Assembly: GCA_035356615.1 (NCBI GenBank)
Contig: DAOQSN010000006.1
Coordinates: 62,001-126,000, forward strand
Length of the DNA: 64,000 bases
Reading direction: 5' to 3'
DNA from: JAKQDH01 sp029558835
GTDB taxonomy: Bacteria > Planctomycetota > Phycisphaerae > UBA1845
Every line of letters starts with the position of its first letter. Position 1 is the first letter of the stretch. The position numbers were made by a program, and so were the translations under genes. Below the pieces are notes generated by a model, which did no database searches, had not been told where the DNA came from, and saw nothing but the letters and a program-made list of their open reading frames with translations. This document shows positions 24,256 to 33,602 of the stretch, piece after piece.

Positions 24256-27054
24256 TCATACCCGGTTGGGTTCCCGCACGGTCGGGACGCCCGCGCCACG
24301 CCGTAGCGGCGGTTGAGTCGGATCGGGCTTGTTGGGGTCGAGACCGACGGCGCGGACCGCGTCGGGCAGGTCGGCCGGGGGGTATTGCCCCAGGCGGGCC
24401 AGCTCGCGGAGGGCGGCCAGGGCCACGTAGCGCGCGTCGATCTCGAAGTAGTCGCGCAGCTCCGCCCGGGCCTCACTGCGACCAAAGCCGTCGGTGCCGA
24501 GAGATACGAACCCGCCGCCGAGTGGCACAGACTCGCCGGACGGAACCGACCCGCCGGGTGGAACCGGCCCATCGGGCCGGGCGGAGCGTGCGGACGGCAC
24601 CCACCGGGCGATCATGTCCGGCACGGCCCGCATGTAGTCGCTCGTGGCGATCACGGGGAACGGCTCCGCGCTCAGCACCTTCGTGACGTACGGAACGCGC
24701 GGGGGCTCGCCGGGATGCAACAGGTTCCAGCGTTCGCACGCGAGCGCCTCACGGCGCAGCAACAGGTAGCTCGTCGCGCTCCACACGTTGGCGGCCACAT
24801 TGAACTGCTCCGCGAGCAACTTCTGCGCCTTCAGGGCCTCGCGCAGGATCGCCCCGCTCCCCAGCAGGTGCACGCGGGCCTTGCCTTCCGGGTGGTCGGC
24901 CGGGCGGTACTTGTACAGGCCACGCAGGACACCCTCTTCCACCCCGGCAGGCATCGGCGGCTGAGCGTACGGCTCGTTGCCGACGGTCAGGTAGTAGAAC
25001 ACCGGCTCCCGCTCCTGGAACATGCGGCGGATGCCGTCCCGGACGATGAGGGCAATCTCGAACGCGAAGGCCGGGTCGTAGGCAACGAGGTTCGGGATCG
25101 TGCTGCCCAGCAGGTGGCTGTGCCCATCCTGGTGCTGGAGCCCCTCGCCGGCCAGCGTGGTGCGCCCCGACGTGCAGCCCACCAGGAAGCCGCGGGCACG
25201 GGCGTCGCCGCACGCCCAGGCGAAGTCGCCGATCCTCTGGAAGCCGAACATGGAGTAGAACAGGTAGAATGGGATCGTGGGGACACCGTGCGTGGCCCCG
25301 GCGGTGCCGGCCGCCGTGAAAGACGCCATCGAGCCGGCCTCCGTGATGCCCTCCTCGAGGATCTGCCCGTCCTGGCTCTCGCGGTAGTACAGCAACAGGT
25401 GGGAATCGACCGGTTCATAGCGCTGGCCGCGGTGGGCGTAGATGGCGTACTTGCGAAAGAGCCCCTCGAGGCCGAACGTGCGCGCCTCGTCGGGAACGAT
25501 CGGTACGATGTACTTCCCCAGCGCGGGATCACCCAGCAGCTTCCCCAGCATACGCACCAGCGCCATGGTCGTGGACGCTTCCCGGTCACCACTGCCCGTG
25601 AGGAATTCCTCGAAAAGGTCACGCTCGGGCGGTGGTAGCGAAGCGACGCGCACCTGCCGCCGGGGCACGAACCCACCCAACGCCGCGCGGCGCTCCATCA
25701 GGTACTTGTACTCCCGACTTTCGGGCCCGGGGCGATAGAACGGGGCATCCTCAAGCTGGTCATCGGGAATCGGCACGTTGAAACGATCGCGGAAGTGGCG
25801 CAGCTCGTCGAAATCGAGCTTCTTCTGCTGGTGGGTGATGTTGCGGCCCTCGCCCGCCTCGCCCAGCCCGTAGCCTTTGATCGTACGTGCGAGGATGACG
25901 GTCGGTCGGCCCCGGTGCTCCACGGCCGCCCGGTACGCGGCGTGGACCTTCTCGGGATCGTGACCGCCCAGACGCAGCTTCTGAAGCTGCTCATCCGACA
26001 AGTGTTCCACGAGCTTCAACAGCCGCCGGTCGGTTCCGAAGAACTTCTCCCGGATGTAGGCGCCGGACTCCACCGTGTACTTCTGCAACTCGCCGTCCAG
26101 CGACTGGTTCATGCGGTCCACGAGCGCGCCGTCCGTGTCCGCGGCCAGCAACGGGTCCCAGTCCTCGCCCCAGATGACCTTGATGACGTTCCACCCTGCC
26201 CCGCGGAACGCTCCTTCCAGTTCTTGGATGATGTTGCCGTTCCCGCGCACCGGCCCGTCGAGACGCTGGAGATTGCAGTTGATGACCAACGTCAGGTTGT
26301 CCAACTCCTCGCGGGCGGCCAGCGTGATGGCGCCGAGCGACTCCGGCTCGTCCATCTCCCCGTCGCCGAGGAACGCCCAGACCCGGCACGCCGAGGTGTC
26401 GGTAAGCCCGCGATCGTGCAGGTAGCGGTTGAACCGCGCCTGGTAGATCGCGTTGATCGGGCCCAGCCCCATCGACACCGTGGGGAACTGCCAGAAGTCC
26501 GGCATCAACCAGGGGTGCGGGTACGACGACAGCCCCCCACCGTCGGCCAGTTCCCGCCGGAAGTTGCGCAGTTGCCTGGCGTGCAACCGGTGTTCGAGGT
26601 AGGCCCGGGCGTAGATTCCGGGGGCCGCGTGCCCCTGAAAGAAGACCTGGTCCCCCGCCGGTTCCTCCGTGCACCCCCGAAAGAAGTGGTTGAACCCGAC
26701 CTCCAGCAGGGTGGCCGCCGAGGCGTAGGTGGAGATGTGCCCCCCGATGCCGTCGGACCGCCGGTTGGCGCGGACCACCATAGCCATGGCGTTCCAGCGG
26801 ACGTAGCTCTTGATGCGGCGTTCAATCTCCCGGTCGCCGGGATAGGCAGGTTGCTCGGCCGGGGGGATCGTGTTCACGTAGGGGGTCTTGGCCGTGAAGG
26901 GTGCCACGATGTTGTGCTGCTGCCCCCAGGCGATGAGCCGCGCGAGGAGGTACTGGGCGCGTTGCACCCCGGCAGCCTGTGCCACGCCGCGCAGTGAGTC
27001 GATCCAATCCTGGGTTTCCGCGGGGTCGGTGTCCGTCAAAGTGGCGAAGGGCAT
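24256..27054 (-). CDS. aceE: Pyruvate dehydrogenase E1 component, homodimeric type
   Basis: 932 residues (E. coli AceE 887), N-terminus MPFATLTDTDPAETQDWIDS. Family signatures: NRRSDGIGGHISTYASAATL, the long HPWLMPDFWQFPTVSMGLGP, the ThDP motif GDGEMDEPES...NCNLQRLDGPV, and VGCTSGRTTLAGEGLQHQDG in the second half. It decarboxylates pyruvate and passes the acetyl group to the E2 lipoyl domain. The E2 (aceF) and E3 genes are not adjacent, which is unusual for proteobacteria. It is divergent from the iorA operon, leaving a 554-bp spacer, so two pyruvate/2-oxoacid routes start side by side. Confidence 0.96.
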   Translation of the reverse strand: MPFATLTDTDPAETQDWIDSLRGVAQAAGVQRAQYLLARLIAWGQQHNIVAPFTAKTPYVNTIPPAEQPAYPGDREIERRIKSYVRWNAMAMVVRANRRSDGIGGHISTYASAATLLEVGFNHFFRGCTEEPAGDQVFFQGHAAPGIYARAYLEHRLHARQLRNFRRELADGGGLSSYPHPWLMPDFWQFPTVSMGLGPINAIYQARFNRYLHDRGLTDTSACRVWAFLGDGEMDEPESLGAITLAAREELDNLTLVINCNLQRLDGPVRGNGNIIQELEGAFRGAGWNVIKVIWGEDWDPLLAADTDGALVDRMNQSLDGELQKYTVESGAYIREKFFGTDRRLLKLVEHLSDEQLQKLRLGGHDPEKVHAAYRAAVEHRGRPTVILARTIKGYGLGEAGEGRNITHQQKKLDFDELRHFRDRFNVPIPDDQLEDAPFYRPGPESREYKYLMERRAALGGFVPRRQVRVASLPPPERDLFEEFLTGSGDREASTTMALVRMLGKLLGDPALGKYIVPIVPDEARTFGLEGLFRKYAIYAHRGQRYEPVDSHLLLYYRESQDGQILEEGITEAGSMASFTAAGTAGATHGVPTIPFYLFYSMFGFQRIGDFAWACGDARARGFLVGCTSGRTTLAGEGLQHQDGHSHLLGSTIPNLVAYDPAFAFEIALIVRDGIRRMFQEREPVFYYLTVGNEPYAQPPMPAGVEEGVLRGLYKYRPADHPEGKARVHLLGSGAILREALKAQKLLAEQFNVAANVWSATSYLLLRREALACERWNLLHPGEPPRVPYVTKVLSAEPFPVIATSDYMRAVPDMIARWVPSARSARPDGPVPPGGSVPSGESVPLGGGFVSLGTDGFGRSEARAELRDYFEIDARYVALAALRELARLGQYPPADLPDAVRAVGLDPNKPDPTQPPLRRGAGVPTVREPNRV

Positions 27055-27420
27055 GGCCGTTTCCCGTTTCAGGCACAAATGGTTACCCACCCGACCGGCG
27101 GCCCGTGTGAGCGGACAATGCCTCAGATGGTCTCCGGCCAGGCAACGGCGCGGGATTGTAATGTTCCGGGCGCCCGCGGTGCAGGCCCGTGGGGGCCTGG
27201 GTTTGAGATCCCTGCTGACGCAACGCAGCAAAGAGGCCCGGCTGCGACCTGGACCACCACCGCCGCCGCTACCGTTTGTTGACCCGGTGGTGGGTAGGGT
27301 ATCGACCGGCGGCGAGCAGCACCGTAGTCTCGACGTTTGCAGGCGCGCTGCGGAGCGTCCCGCGTCCGTCCACAGACAGCCCAAGCTCTCAGCGCCGGGG
27401 GCGGACGCGTTGACTCCAGG

Positions 27421-27437
27421 CTGGCACAGAATATGCT
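27421..27437 (+). promoter_or_regulatory. Sigma-54-type promoter upstream of iorA
   Basis: CTGGCACAGAATATGCT: GG (27423-27424), exactly 10 bases, GC (27435-27436), matching the -24/-12 consensus TGGCAC-N5-TTGC[A/T] at nearly every position. It gives a leader of about 160 bases before the iorA ATG. The same bases could also be read as a weak sigma-70 pair (TTGACT-16-TATGCT). Otherwise the spacer 27055-27608 shows nothing. Confidence 0.55.
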
Positions 27438-27608
27438 CAGCATCTGTCTGCTGGTCTGGGAAGGCGGTGGCGGCGCTGACGCTGCGCTCACAGGGCGGGC
27501 TGTCGGTCGTGGCAACGCCGCTGTCCCCATTCGGCTTGGAGGTTCACTGGGCTCGCACGGTCGGCTCGGGGACGGCGGGCCTCCGACGCACGCAAGAGGG
27601 TTGACATC

Positions 27609-29225
27609 ATGTTGGAACTTCTCCTGGGTGACGAAGCGGTGGCCTTGGGCGCCCTCGACGCGGGGATCAGCGGGGCGTTCTCCTATCCAGGCACCCCCGC
27701 CACCGAGATTCTCGAGTTCATTCAGCAACGGACGCGCGGCGTGGACGGTCTCTCGGCGCGCTGGTCGGCCAACGAGAAGGTCGCCCTGGAGGAAGCCCTG
27801 GGCATGTCCTTCGCGGGCAAACGGGCGCTGGTCTCCATGAAGCACGTGGGGCTCAACGTGGCGGCCGACCCCTTCATGAACGCCGCCCTCACGGGGGCCC
27901 ACGGCGGGTTGGTCATCGTGGTGGCCGACGACCCCGGCATGCACTCCTCGCAGAACGAGCAGGACACCCGCTACTACGGCGATTTCGCCAAGGTGCTCAT
28001 GTTCGAGCCTTCCAATCAGCAGGAATGCTACGACATGACGCGCGAGGCCTTTGAGATGTCCGAGCGGATCGGACTGCCGGTGCTGGTCCGGCTGGTGACC
28101 CGGCTGGCGCACAGTCGCGCCAACGTGCTGCGGAGCGCGCCGGCGCAGGTGGATCGTGGCGTGCGGCTCGCCAACCGGCCGCAGGACTGGACGTTGCTGC
28201 CGGTCAACGCGCGGCGACGCTTCCGCCGTCTGATCGACTTGCAGTCGGCGCTGCGCGAGTACTCGGAGCATGCGCGCTACAACAAGCTGGAGCTGCGCGG
28301 GCCGCACGGCATCCTGGCGGCCGGACTCGCCCACAACTACGTCCGGGAGGTCATCGGGAGCGATTCGTCGTACTCGCTGCTGAAGATCGGGACCTACCCC
28401 CTGCCGGTGCCGTTGATCCGCGAGTTGATCGATCACTGCTCGGATGTCCTCGTGGCCGAGGACGGCTATCCGTTCATCGAGAGTCACCTGTGCGGCCTGT
28501 TGGGCGTGCCGGGTCGGGCCATTCGCGGGAAGCGCGACGGGGCGTTCCCGCCGGACGGCGAGCTGTCGGTCGATCGGGTGCGGGCCGCCCTGGGCATGCC
28601 GGCGACGACCACGCCGCCGAAGGTAGAGGATCTGCCCGGTCGCCCGCCGCGTTTGTGTGACGGTTGCCCGCACTGCGACACGTTCAGCGCCTTGCTGGAA
28701 GCCACGGAAGGGATGGACCGGGTACTCTTCAGCGACATCGGTTGCTACACGCTGGGGGCATTGCCGCCCTACAACGCCGTGCAGTCCTGCGTGGACATGG
28801 GAGCGTCGGTAAGCATGGCACTGGGGGCGGCCAAGGCGGGCGCCCACCCTGTGCTCTGCACGATCGGTGACTCGACGTTCTGCCATTCGGGCATGACGCC
28901 TTTGCTGGGGGCGGCCCACGAAGACGCCAACATGACCGTCGTCATTCTTGACAACGCCACCGTCGGCATGACCGGCGGACAGGAAGTGTTCGTCACGGGC
29001 GACGCTTTCGTGGACTTGCTGAAGGGGCTGGGCGTGCGGGAAGATCAGATTGTCCGCATCGAGCCGGTCAAGAAGCAGCATCAGCGAAACGTTGAGCTGG
29101 TGCGCAAGGCCATCGAGCATCGTGGCCTGTCGGTGATTCTGGCTTGCCGTCCGTGCGTGCAGGTGTCCCGCAAGGCGACGAAGAAGCTGACGGAGAAGGA
29201 GCAGGCATCCGGCGCCCCGGCCTAG
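27609..29225 (+). CDS. iorA: Indolepyruvate ferredoxin oxidoreductase alpha-type subunit, no ferredoxin domain
   Basis: 538 residues. Pyrimidine-binding half: GAFSYPGTPATEILEFIQQR, ARWSANEKVALEEALGMSFA, VSMKHVGLNVAADPFM. ThDP-binding half: DIGCYTLGALPPYNAV, IGDSTFCHSGMTPLLGAAHE followed by VILDNATVGMTGGQ (GD(S/G)...N motif). This is the IorA family, which decarboxylates aryl or branched 2-oxoacids to acyl-CoA with ferredoxin reduction. Known IorA proteins are about 600-650 residues and end in a dicluster 4Fe-4S domain. This one stops at SRKATKKLTEKEQ after one CRPC motif, so the electron relay is missing or encoded elsewhere. Confidence 0.9.
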   Translation: MLELLLGDEAVALGALDAGISGAFSYPGTPATEILEFIQQRTRGVDGLSARWSANEKVALEEALGMSFAGKRALVSMKHVGLNVAADPFMNAALTGAHGGLVIVVADDPGMHSSQNEQDTRYYGDFAKVLMFEPSNQQECYDMTREAFEMSERIGLPVLVRLVTRLAHSRANVLRSAPAQVDRGVRLANRPQDWTLLPVNARRRFRRLIDLQSALREYSEHARYNKLELRGPHGILAAGLAHNYVREVIGSDSSYSLLKIGTYPLPVPLIRELIDHCSDVLVAEDGYPFIESHLCGLLGVPGRAIRGKRDGAFPPDGELSVDRVRAALGMPATTTPPKVEDLPGRPPRLCDGCPHCDTFSALLEATEGMDRVLFSDIGCYTLGALPPYNAVQSCVDMGASVSMALGAAKAGAHPVLCTIGDSTFCHSGMTPLLGAAHEDANMTVVILDNATVGMTGGQEVFVTGDAFVDLLKGLGVREDQIVRIEPVKKQHQRNVELVRKAIEHRGLSVILACRPCVQVSRKATKKLTEKEQASGAPA

Positions 29226-29308
29226 GGAGGTGCGTGACCGAGCCGCGGGACGTGCCGGCACGGACCAGTAGCGCGGGGGTGACAGGCTCTCCAGAGAAGG
29301 ATTAGGCG

Positions 29309-32300
29309 ATGGAGTGTAACATCATTCTTGCCGGGGTCGGCGGTCAGGGGATTCTCACCATCGCCCAGGCCATCTGTCTGGCGGTGATTCGACGCGGCTG
29401 GCACGTTAAGCAGTCCGAGGTACACGGGATGAGCCAGCGCGGCGGGGACGTGCAGGCCCACCTGCGGTTCGCCGACCACGAGCTGTACAGCGACCTGATC
29501 CCGCTGGGCAAGGCCGACGTCGTGTTGGCGGTGGAGCCGCTGGAGGCCCTGCGCTACGTCCAGTACCTTTCCGAGCGCGGCACCATCGTGGCCAGTACCG
29601 CCCCGTTCGTGAACATCTCGAACTACCCGCCGATCGAGCACGTGCTCGACCAGGTGACGAAGTACCCGAGTCACATTCTCGTGGACGCGGAGCGTTGGGC
29701 GAAGGCGGCCGGTTCCGCCCGGGCCGTCAACACCGTCATGCTCGGTGCCGCATCCGGGCTCCTGGGCCTGGACGCGGCCGAGCTGGAAACATCCATCGCC
29801 GAGATGTTCGGACGCAAAGGGGCCGCCCTCGTCGACGTGAACCAGCGCGCCTGCCGCTTCGGACGCAATGCCGCCACCGCGTACCTCGACGGGCTGCGCC
29901 GCGGGGCGTCCGCCCAGGAAGTACGCCATTGGCTGGAGACGCTGGAGCCCGAGCAGCTTGACCGTCAGCAGGGCCCGGGCACGGAGAGCCTTACTCTGAC
30001 GACGGAGGAGTGCGGCCTGTCGCGTCCGGAGGCCCACGCGGTCGGTCAGATCCTGCTGGAGGTCTACCAGTCCGGTCGCCGCCTGCTCTTCGAGCACGAG
30101 GTCTACCGACTGCTGGAACTCGTGGGCGCGGTTGCCCCGCCCCGCTACTACTTCGTGCAGAAGGGCGAGCAGATTACCGCCCAGACCCTGGACTGTTTCC
30201 CCGGCGACAAGGTCGTCCTCAAGGTCGTGTCGCCGGATATTGCGCACAAGTCGGACGTGGGCGGGGTGGTCTTTGCTCCGAAGGACATCGAGACCGTCAA
30301 CCGCGAAATCCGGCAGCTTGTGGAGGCCCAGGGGGCCGGCGGGGCCCGGGTGGCCGGCGTCCTCGTCGTCGAGTACGTCCAGCGCACCGACGCCGGTTTC
30401 GGGCAGGAGCTCTTCATTGGTATCCGGTCCACGCGTGAGTTCGGCCCGATCATCGCGGCCGGGCTCGGCGGCATCCACACGGAGTACCTGGCCGCCAAGA
30501 TGAAGCCCGGTCAGGCCGTGGCGAAGGCCCTGGCTGTGGATACGACCCCGGAGCAGTTCATGGAGCTGTTCCAGAAGACGGCCGCCTATGACGTGCTGGC
30601 CGGGCGTGCCCGGGGGCGACAGCGCATCGTGAGCGACGGGGACCTGCTCCGCTGCTTCCGGGCGTTCATCGCCGTCGCCCGCCGGTTCTGCGTCGATCGT
30701 GGCGAGGAAGGCCCCGATGTCCAGGAGATCGAGGTCAACCCGTTCGCATTCTCGCGCCTCCGGATGATCCCCCTCGACGGGCACGGCGCTTTGGCAACCG
30801 CCACGAAGGCACTGCCAGCCCGTCCGGCGACCAAAATTGAAGCACTAGTGGAGCCGCGCTCCATCGCCTTGGTCGGTGTGTCCACCAAGCGGGCCAACTT
30901 CGGCCGCATCATCCTCAAGAACCTGCTCGACTGCGGATTCCCGAAGGACCGCCTGTTCGTCGTACGCGAGGGTGAGAAGGAAATCGACGGGGTGGGGTGC
31001 GTGCCGAGCATCGCGGCGCTGCCGGGCAAGGTAGACCTTCTCGTCGTCGCCACCGGGGCGGAAGCCATCCCCGACGTGATGCAACAGACCATCGACAGCC
31101 GCAAGATCGCGTCCGTCATCCTGATCCCGGGTGGCATGGGGGAGACTGAGGGTACCCAGGGACTCGAGGCGAAGGTTCGGGAGATGATCGTTGCCTCCCG
31201 GCAGCAGCCGGACGGGGGCCCAATCGTGCTGGGCGGCAACTGCATGGGTGTCCGCTCTCGCCCCGGGCACTACGACACGTTTTTCATTCCGCCGCACAAG
31301 CTTGATCCCCGCCGCCACGTGCCGCCCCGCCGGGCCGCCCTGATTTCCCAAAGTGGTGCCTTCATCATCAGCCGCATGAGCAACCTTGAGGCACTGGATC
31401 CCACGATTGCGATCTCTTTGGGCAACCAGATCGACGCCACCGTCTCGGACATGCTCCGGGCCGTGGGTGATCGTGACGACATGGACTGCATCGGTGTGTA
31501 CGTGGAGGGGTTCAACCCGCTGGATGGGCTGGCGTTCGTGCGGTCGGTGCAGGAAGTCACGGCCGCCGGGAAGGTCGTGGTGTTCTACAAGGCGGGCAGG
31601 ACCGACCCCGGTCGGGCGGCCACGGCCGGCCACACCGCCTCGGTAGCCGGCGACTACGACGTGTGCCAGACGGCGGTGGCCAACGCCGGTGCCATCGTGA
31701 CGGACACGTTCAAGGAATTCGAGCAAGTGCTGGAACTGGCCACGGCCCTGCATGGGAAAGAGGTTGGCGGGGTCCGGATCGGCGCCATCAGCAACGCGGG
31801 CTTCGAGACCGTGGGCATGGCCGACAACATCCACGGGGCCCGCTTCGAGGCGGAACTGCCTGCACTCAGCGAGGCCACGGCACGCCGCGTGGCGGAGCGA
31901 CTGGCCAAGTTCAAGCTGGACGGACTGGTCAATGTGCGGAATCCGCTCGATATGACGCCGATGGCCAATGAAGACGCCTTCGAGGCCTGTATCCGAGCCT
32001 TCATCGAGGACCCGGGGACGGACGCCGTCCTGGTGGGGTTCGTGCCGCTTACCCCGCAGATGCTGACCACGGAGGAGGAGATTGCCAAGCCCGGGTCGCT
32101 GGCCGACCGGCTACCGGCCTTGCTGGCGGAGTCCCGCAAGCCCGTCGTGGCCGTCATTGACTCGGGCAGGCCCTACGACGCCTTCGCCCGGCGGCTGCGT
32201 GACGGGGCCGTGCCAGTCTTTCGCACGTGCGATGAGGCCATGCGTTCCCTGGGACGCTACCTGGCCCATCGCTGGGAGCGGTCACGGACGCAAGCCCACC

Positions 32301-32344
32301 AGCAGTCCGCGTCGCCCACGCGGCGGGTACAGGCGGCCGTGTAG
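29309..32344 (+). CDS. Fusion: IOR beta subunit + ADP-forming acyl-CoA synthetase (beta then alpha)
   Basis: 1011 residues. 1-195: IorB/2-oxoacid oxidoreductase gamma domain (NIILAGVGGQGILTIAQAIC, QSEVHGMSQRGGDVQAHLRF). About 240-500: ATP-grasp beta subunit of NDP-forming acyl-CoA synthetase with KVVSPDIAHKSDVGGVVF (His313, the second phospho-relay His). About 507-985: alpha subunit, CoA-binding Rossmann fold (IALVGVSTKRANFG, GGNCMGVRS) and ligase domain with GRTDPGRAATAGHTASVAG (His775, phosphohistidine). Together with IorA it should convert arylpyruvates to acyl-CoA and then to the free acid plus ATP. It starts 83 bp after iorA with AAGGA before ATG. The acyl-CoA synthetase order and fusion to IorB are unusual. 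Confidence 0.9.
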   Translation: MECNIILAGVGGQGILTIAQAICLAVIRRGWHVKQSEVHGMSQRGGDVQAHLRFADHELYSDLIPLGKADVVLAVEPLEALRYVQYLSERGTIVASTAPFVNISNYPPIEHVLDQVTKYPSHILVDAERWAKAAGSARAVNTVMLGAASGLLGLDAAELETSIAEMFGRKGAALVDVNQRACRFGRNAATAYLDGLRRGASAQEVRHWLETLEPEQLDRQQGPGTESLTLTTEECGLSRPEAHAVGQILLEVYQSGRRLLFEHEVYRLLELVGAVAPPRYYFVQKGEQITAQTLDCFPGDKVVLKVVSPDIAHKSDVGGVVFAPKDIETVNREIRQLVEAQGAGGARVAGVLVVEYVQRTDAGFGQELFIGIRSTREFGPIIAAGLGGIHTEYLAAKMKPGQAVAKALAVDTTPEQFMELFQKTAAYDVLAGRARGRQRIVSDGDLLRCFRAFIAVARRFCVDRGEEGPDVQEIEVNPFAFSRLRMIPLDGHGALATATKALPARPATKIEALVEPRSIALVGVSTKRANFGRIILKNLLDCGFPKDRLFVVREGEKEIDGVGCVPSIAALPGKVDLLVVATGAEAIPDVMQQTIDSRKIASVILIPGGMGETEGTQGLEAKVREMIVASRQQPDGGPIVLGGNCMGVRSRPGHYDTFFIPPHKLDPRRHVPPRRAALISQSGAFIISRMSNLEALDPTIAISLGNQIDATVSDMLRAVGDRDDMDCIGVYVEGFNPLDGLAFVRSVQEVTAAGKVVVFYKAGRTDPGRAATAGHTASVAGDYDVCQTAVANAGAIVTDTFKEFEQVLELATALHGKEVGGVRIGAISNAGFETVGMADNIHGARFEAELPALSEATARRVAERLAKFKLDGLVNVRNPLDMTPMANEDAFEACIRAFIEDPGTDAVLVGFVPLTPQMLTTEEEIAKPGSLADRLPALLAESRKPVVAVIDSGRPYDAFARRLRDGAVPVFRTCDEAMRSLGRYLAHRWERSRTQAHQQSASPTRRVQAAV

Positions 32345-32491
32345 ATGGCGTTGCAGGGGCTCTCGGCTGCGGGAGGCGATGGGTGAACGCGGCGGCCCCG
32401 TCGTGCTGACCACGGCGCGCCGGGGTACCTGCTTCGCGCCTGGCGTGCTCTGGCTGACCGTGCTTGGGCTCCGGGGGGCGTCTTCGCTTCC

Positions 32492-32533
32492 CCCACCCTC
32501 ACCCCCGCCCCTCTTCCTGCGCGGGAGAGGGGT
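32492..32533 (-). repeat. CCTCTCCC-type palindromic repeat, family C copy 3 (inverted)
   Basis: The reverse complement reads CCCCTCTCCCGCGCAGGAAG AGGGGCGGGGGTGAGGGTGG in two parts, matching the units at 7711 and 9946. It lies in the spacer 32345-32699, which has no gene. Confidence 0.75.
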
Positions 32534-32699
32534 TCTTTGCCCCGTGCCGAGGCCGGTTGACCCGACAGTTGCAAGAGGCTAGAACTAGCGTGCGGGCTGC
32601 TTGGCGATGGGCGGCTCGGGGCCGCGGGGTCGGACGGAGCGCCATCCGTTGGTGCGTGCTGTGGCCCGTTTTGGGGCTGTTGTTGCGGGAGGACCGAAG

Positions 32700-33542
32700 T
32701 TGAACGCTGGATTGGATACACGCGGTGACCGCGGCTTGCGGTGGTGCCGACTGCGTCTCGTCGTGTTCTGGGGCGCGGCTCTGGGCCTCGTTGCCGGCTG
32801 CGGCTCGCTGTTCGGAGCGGGGTTCGTCGATCTCATCAGCCCCGGTTCGGCGACCATCAACAACTCGACGGGGCACGTCGTCTTGGCGTTTGTGAATAAC
32901 GCGGAGGTTGATGAACGGCTGGTCGAGTACCTGACGACGACCGGCGGGCTTACGTTGACAAACGCGGAGCGGCGTGAGCTGCGTCCCCGGGTCCGGTTCC
33001 GCATTCGGGTGACCTACTCCAACGGCAACGTCAATTCCTTCGAGTTTGTCAGCGGCAGCCGCAAGCTGATCGACCAGCGGTTCGACGCCGATGCTTATCC
33101 GGACCTTAATCAGAACGACTTGGACAACACCGTGGTTCTTTGTAACGTCGCCCGGGTCGAGTTAGACCCGAGTGCGTCTATCGAGGTGTTCGTCCCGGTC
33201 GAGTTGATCACCTACCAGTCCCGGGAGATCCAGAACCAGCAAGGTGGGGCCGTGCTGGTGTACCAGGTCCAGGGCAGAAGTGCCCCCCAGTTCCGCCCGT
33301 TGGTTCCCGACACGGTCGACGCGGATGGTAACACCTTGCTTCGTGCCAACATCGACGTACGTGACGTGCCGGGGCCCGTGGTGAACCCCAGTTGCGGTGC
33401 CGTCGTCAGCGTGGTGATGGGCGGCGTGCTGCGGGTGCCGTTCCTGGAGAACGTGGACGACGATCCCAGTTTTGACGCAGCCGACGCGGCGACGATCGCT
33501 GGGATTGGCGGTCGGTATGAGTTCACCGTCGGCGTGCGCTGA
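32700..33542 (+). CDS. Lipoprotein of unknown function
   Basis: 280 residues. A TTG start at 32700 is chosen because GGGAGGAC lies just upstream and gives a compact signal peptide; the frame is open further upstream without a signal. The signal WGAALGLVAGC has a clear lipobox. The mature protein is beta-rich (NNSTGHVVLAFVNNAEVDER, RVRFRIRVTYSNGNVNSFEF, VARVELDPSASIEVFVPVEL) with two further cysteines. No family is recognised. It is followed by another lipoprotein with the same layout (33603), suggesting a small exported-protein operon. Confidence 0.75.
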   Translation: MNAGLDTRGDRGLRWCRLRLVVFWGAALGLVAGCGSLFGAGFVDLISPGSATINNSTGHVVLAFVNNAEVDERLVEYLTTTGGLTLTNAERRELRPRVRFRIRVTYSNGNVNSFEFVSGSRKLIDQRFDADAYPDLNQNDLDNTVVLCNVARVELDPSASIEVFVPVELITYQSREIQNQQGGAVLVYQVQGRSAPQFRPLVPDTVDADGNTLLRANIDVRDVPGPVVNPSCGAVVSVVMGGVLRVPFLENVDDDPSFDAADAATIAGIGGRYEFTVGVR

Positions 33543-33602
33543 GCCGGTCGGTGTGGTCGTCTCGACGACCGGTCGGGCGGCACGATGTCTGCGAGAGTTT
33601 CC

